Source: Euryarchaeota archaeon UBA258
Lineage (GTDB): Archaea; Thermoplasmatota; Poseidoniia; Poseidoniales; Poseidoniaceae
Direction: 5' to 3'
Length of the DNA: 7,884 nt
NCBI GenBank assembly: GCA_002502605.1
Contig: DAPR01000019.1
Location: 1-7,884, forward strand
Shown: one piece after another, positions 6,041 to 7,884 of the stretch
Layout: the number at the start of each line of letters is the position of its first letter
How positions within the stretch are numbered: the first letter of the stretch is position 1
Translations under genes and position numbers: made by a program
The notes under the pieces: model-generated
Databases searched by the model: none
What the model was told of the DNA's origin: nothing
What the model saw: the letters and a program-made list of their open reading frames with translations, nothing else

Positions 6041-6802
6041 ATGGTTGAAGCGTGGCTTGTCGAGTTGATGACCACCTACAATGAGGAGTCCTATCGAAGT
6101 CGAGAAGCGTACACTGCTCAGATTCATCTGCCTGGTGGCGTCTTTGAAAATTTAGTTTGGTGGGCGCTTCAAGCGCTGCCTGACGAAATCCTCGTTGGTC
6201 TTGACATCGATGCGGACGCACCGCACATCGAAGAGGTTGATGAGCGGTTTAGGGCCGAAGAGTCAACCTTCAATCTGTTTCAAGGCCAAGGCTACCGCGT
6301 TAAGGAGGCACATATCGTCAACCGCGGCGACTCATATTCAGTGCACCATCTCCCCGAAGATTGGACTGATGACATGTTTTCCAGTTCCCGAGGCTCACGC
6401 GCTGGGCGGTTCACGCACTGGCTCCATACACACCCGAATGCGCCAGCAATACCAAGCGGTGCGGACGCTGATGCGGCCCAGGAAACGGCTGGTGTCGACA
6501 TGATCCTCGGTTTGCGCTTTTCACCTGAAGGCCCACTGCCATGGTTTGACGATGTTGAAGGGCAGCGCAGGAGGGTTGGCAAAGAAGCGGTGGCTCAGCC
6601 AAGCAAAGCAAAACGACGATCATTCTTCCAACGTCAACAACTTCCCGTGCTTGGTGTCGCTCCCAGCGGCCATAAAATCCATGAAATCCAATTGATTGCT
6701 TTCCATAAAAACGGGCTTGGCGTCAACGTGATTCTGGTTGATGAGGATGGCTATCCCTTTGGCTGGGAAAGCTTCAGCGATCACGCAACGAGAGCGGCAT
6801 GA
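6041..6802 (+). CDS. JAMM/MPN-domain metalloprotease-like protein
   Basis: A 253-residue protein from ATG 6041. The JAMM zinc motif is complete: His129-Thr-His131, seven residues, Ser139, two residues, Asp142 (HTHPNAPAIPSGAD), with a candidate general-base Glu49 in ALPDEILVGL on the first strand, as in MPN proteins. The family hydrolyses isopeptide or peptide bonds next to ubiquitin-like modifiers, or processes sulfur-carrier proteins; zinc is bound by the two His and the Asp. About 30 residues precede the domain. A basic stretch (RRRVGK to KAKRRSFFQR, 176-198) interrupts the C-terminal part before strands IHEIQLIAF and GLGVNVILVDEDGYPFGW. It has no signal or membrane span. A TTG at 5969 could extend it by 24 residues, but that leaves only 24 bases to the divergent gene. 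Its end overlaps the convergent gene by 22 bases. The substrate is unknown. Confidence 0.85.
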   Translation: MVEAWLVELMTTYNEESYRSREAYTAQIHLPGGVFENLVWWALQALPDEILVGLDIDADAPHIEEVDERFRAEESTFNLFQGQGYRVKEAHIVNRGDSYSVHHLPEDWTDDMFSSSRGSRAGRFTHWLHTHPNAPAIPSGADADAAQETAGVDMILGLRFSPEGPLPWFDDVEGQRRRVGKEAVAQPSKAKRRSFFQRQQLPVLGVAPSGHKIHEIQLIAFHKNGLGVNVILVDEDGYPFGWESFSDHATRAA

Positions 6803-7272
6803 AGCCCTTCAAGTCGGTCGGGGTTAACTCCGAGGTCGCCTTGACCTAAACGGGATTGAGAGTGCAATTCAATTTGCGTGGTGACCTCATCAAGCGCTGT
6901 CAAACCAACCACAACATCGTCCGGGAACCGCCAGAACGAAGTCCGCTCAACAAAGTGAACATAGTGTGCACCATCTCCGGATTCAGCGACCAACACATCG
7001 CCCTTGTTCGATGCAATATAAGCCTCTAAATCGAGTTGAACCTCTTCGATTGAAGCGTTGACGGTGAGGCTGAGTTCTTCCATTCGAAAATCAGCATTGC
7101 CACCTAAGTGAGCGCAATTCATGCTGGTGGATTCACAGGTTGGCATTTCATCAAACGGTTCATCACCAGCGCTTGTGAGGATCCACACTTGGCACAAGAG
7201 CCAAGGAGAAATCAAGGCACCAACGACGAGAATGACATTGGAGCGGGTCAACAGGCTGCGTTCAGAGCTCAT
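6781..7272 (-). CDS. Membrane-anchored DUF1499 family protein
   Basis: A 163-residue protein with one membrane span (about residues 13-33, NVILVVGALISPWLLCQVWI) and the rest probably outside. The DUF1499 signatures are CESTSMNCA (46-54; the family has a Pro/Asn-Cys-Val element here), FPDDVVVGL (116-124) and the hallmark QSRLGQGDLGVNPDR (139-153), matching the family consensus SRxGxxDxGxNxxR. The family is widespread and its function is not established. The two Cys (46, 53) could pair outside the membrane. The ATG at 7272 lies inside the end of the phosphoglycerate mutase gene (11-base overlap), so translation is probably coupled. The 3' end overlaps the JAMM gene on the other strand. The family call is confident; I see no metabolic link to its neighbour. 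Confidence 0.88.
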   Translation of the reverse strand: MSSERSLLTRSNVILVVGALISPWLLCQVWILTSAGDEPFDEMPTCESTSMNCAHLGGNADFRMEELSLTVNASIEEVQLDLEAYIASNKGDVLVAESGDGAHYVHFVERTSFWRFPDDVVVGLTALDEVTTQIELHSQSRLGQGDLGVNPDRLEGLHAALVA

Positions 7273-7884
7273 GGCGTTCCCAACCCGATTCAGACCAAGC
7301 GTACACCATCGGCTGGCCGGTGGGCACTTCCAGAGAAAGCACCTGTTCTTCGCTCAACCCTTCGATGTGCATGATGATGCTGCGCAGGGAATTGCCGTGA
7401 GCGGCAACGAAGAGGTTCTTGCCCTGCTTGAGAGCCGGAATCAAGGCGTCATTAAGGTAGGGAATGGTTCGCTCAGCCGTCAACTTAAGCGATTCACCTG
7501 ATGGAGGTGGAACATCAAAGGAACGACGCCAAATGTGCACTTGCTCATCTCCATAGGCCTTGCGAGTGTCGTCTTTGTTGAGGCCTTGTAAATCTCCATA
7601 CATTCGTTCGTTGAGTTGCCAGGAGACATGGACTGGCAGCAAATCTGCAGAACCTGCATCGCCCCGAATTTGAGCCCAGTCAATCATTCGAGCCTCGTTT
7701 TCCGAAACAGAGGATGTGCCTCCTTCCGGTGCTGGGTATTGGAACACGGGAGTTTTCCCCCCACCGTGTTGAGCAAGTGCGAGCATGGCCGTCATTTGGG
7801 CGCGGATCAGGGTTGAGACGTGAACCTCATCCATGTCGAGGTGAGCGATTTTTTTGCCACCTTCAATCGCTTCTTCGATCCCGA
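7262..7884 (-). CDS. gpmA: 2,3-bisphosphoglycerate-dependent phosphoglycerate mutase (5' end beyond the window)
   Basis: Interconverts 3- and 2-phosphoglycerate in glycolysis and gluconeogenesis in the cytosol through a phospho-histidine. In-window reading gives 206 residues from GIEEAIEGGKK to WERHEL; the N-terminal RHG motif with the phosphorylated His lies beyond the right edge. Visible signatures (in-window numbering) are STLIRAQMTAM (23-33), NERMYGDLQGLNK (91-103, with the catalytic Glu92), YGDEQVHIWRRSFDVPPP (110-127), GESLKLTAERTIPY (129-142) and AAHGNSLR (160-167, second catalytic His162). About 45 residues between ALAQHGGGKTPVF and SWQLNER are longer than in the E. coli enzyme, as in the longer bacterial form of this mutase. 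An ATG at 7834 is in frame but internal, since the frame is open to the edge. The stop lies 11 bases inside the DUF1499 gene, which follows in the same operon. Confidence 0.95.
   Translation of the reverse strand, partial: GIEEAIEGGKKIAHLDMDEVHVSTLIRAQMTAMLALAQHGGGKTPVFQYPAPEGGTSSVSENEARMIDWAQIRGDAGSADLLPVHVSWQLNERMYGDLQGLNKDDTRKAYGDEQVHIWRRSFDVPPPSGESLKLTAERTIPYLNDALIPALKQGKNLFVAAHGNSLRSIIMHIEGLSEEQVLSLEVPTGQPMVYAWSESGWERHEL

Noticed and set aside
5945..6127. Extension of the acidic protein to 6127 on the minus strand.
   Set aside because: The added 61 residues have a very different composition and would overlap the JAMM gene; MARKKGGFG is a natural start.
7846..7852. T-rich run near the right edge as a possible terminator.
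   Set aside because: It lies inside the phosphoglycerate mutase coding sequence as Lys codons on the minus strand.
1..7884. Search for CRISPR repeats, transposase genes, tRNA or rRNA genes and toxin-antitoxin pairs.
   Set aside because: None seen; no regularly spaced repeats, no terminal inverted repeats around a gene, and no cloverleaf-like stretch in the short gaps.

Overview
The window reads as a compact stretch of a planktonic, probably marine, prokaryote genome. It holds ten protein genes, two of them cut by the window edges. My best guess is a Marine Group II euryarchaeon (Candidatus Poseidoniales) or a close relative. The reasons are tight packing with overlapping gene ends, few normally spaced Shine-Dalgarno sites, exported protein-processing enzymes with membrane anchors, a stand-alone JAMM protein, and an acidic protein ending in aromatic repeats. 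This assignment comes from general style, not from a marker gene; there is no rRNA, tRNA or ribosomal protein here, so a bacterial origin is not excluded.

Layout. (1) Positions 1-704, minus: an exported cyclophilin-type peptidyl-prolyl isomerase, truncated at the left edge. It is divergent from (2) 795-1175, plus: a four-helix membrane protein of unknown role. (3) 1231-3132: a membrane-anchored serine peptidase/acylase of the S15 (X-Pro dipeptidyl-peptidase/CocE) type. (4) 3143-3493: a stand-alone response-regulator receiver domain 10 bases downstream. (5) 3544-4281: a seven-helix membrane protein with TMEM198-like features. (6) 4320-5246: a polytopic membrane protein that I read as a distant relative of the AIG1/FAR-17a (ADTRP) and Pr6Pr families. 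(7) 5231-5944, minus: a very acidic cytosolic-type protein with an aromatic tail, whose 3' end overlaps gene 6. (8) 6041-6802, plus: a JAMM/MPN metalloprotease-like protein, divergent from gene 7. (9) 6781-7272, minus: a membrane-anchored DUF1499 protein whose end overlaps gene 8. (10) 7262-7884, minus: a cofactor-dependent phosphoglycerate mutase, truncated at the right edge, which overlaps and precedes gene 9.

How the genes relate. The secreted cyclophilin and the anchored S15 enzyme would act outside the cytoplasmic membrane on proteins and peptides (folding, and cleavage of proline-containing peptides), which would suit a protein-consuming lifestyle. The receiver gene is probably co-transcribed with the peptidase but has no kinase or output domain in view. 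Genes 10 and 9 form a clear overlapping pair. The others look like ordinary neighbours rather than one system.

No complete new multi-gene system is evident. The observations most worth checking are the AIG1-like membrane protein with its catalytic Thr and His positions apparently kept, the JAMM protein, the aromatic repeat tail of gene 7, and a shared upstream element: a G5-G7 run 16-18 bases before four start codons, preceded in two cases by a nearly identical 13-mer. There is no CRISPR array, insertion sequence, RNA gene or stretch over 300 bases without a gene.
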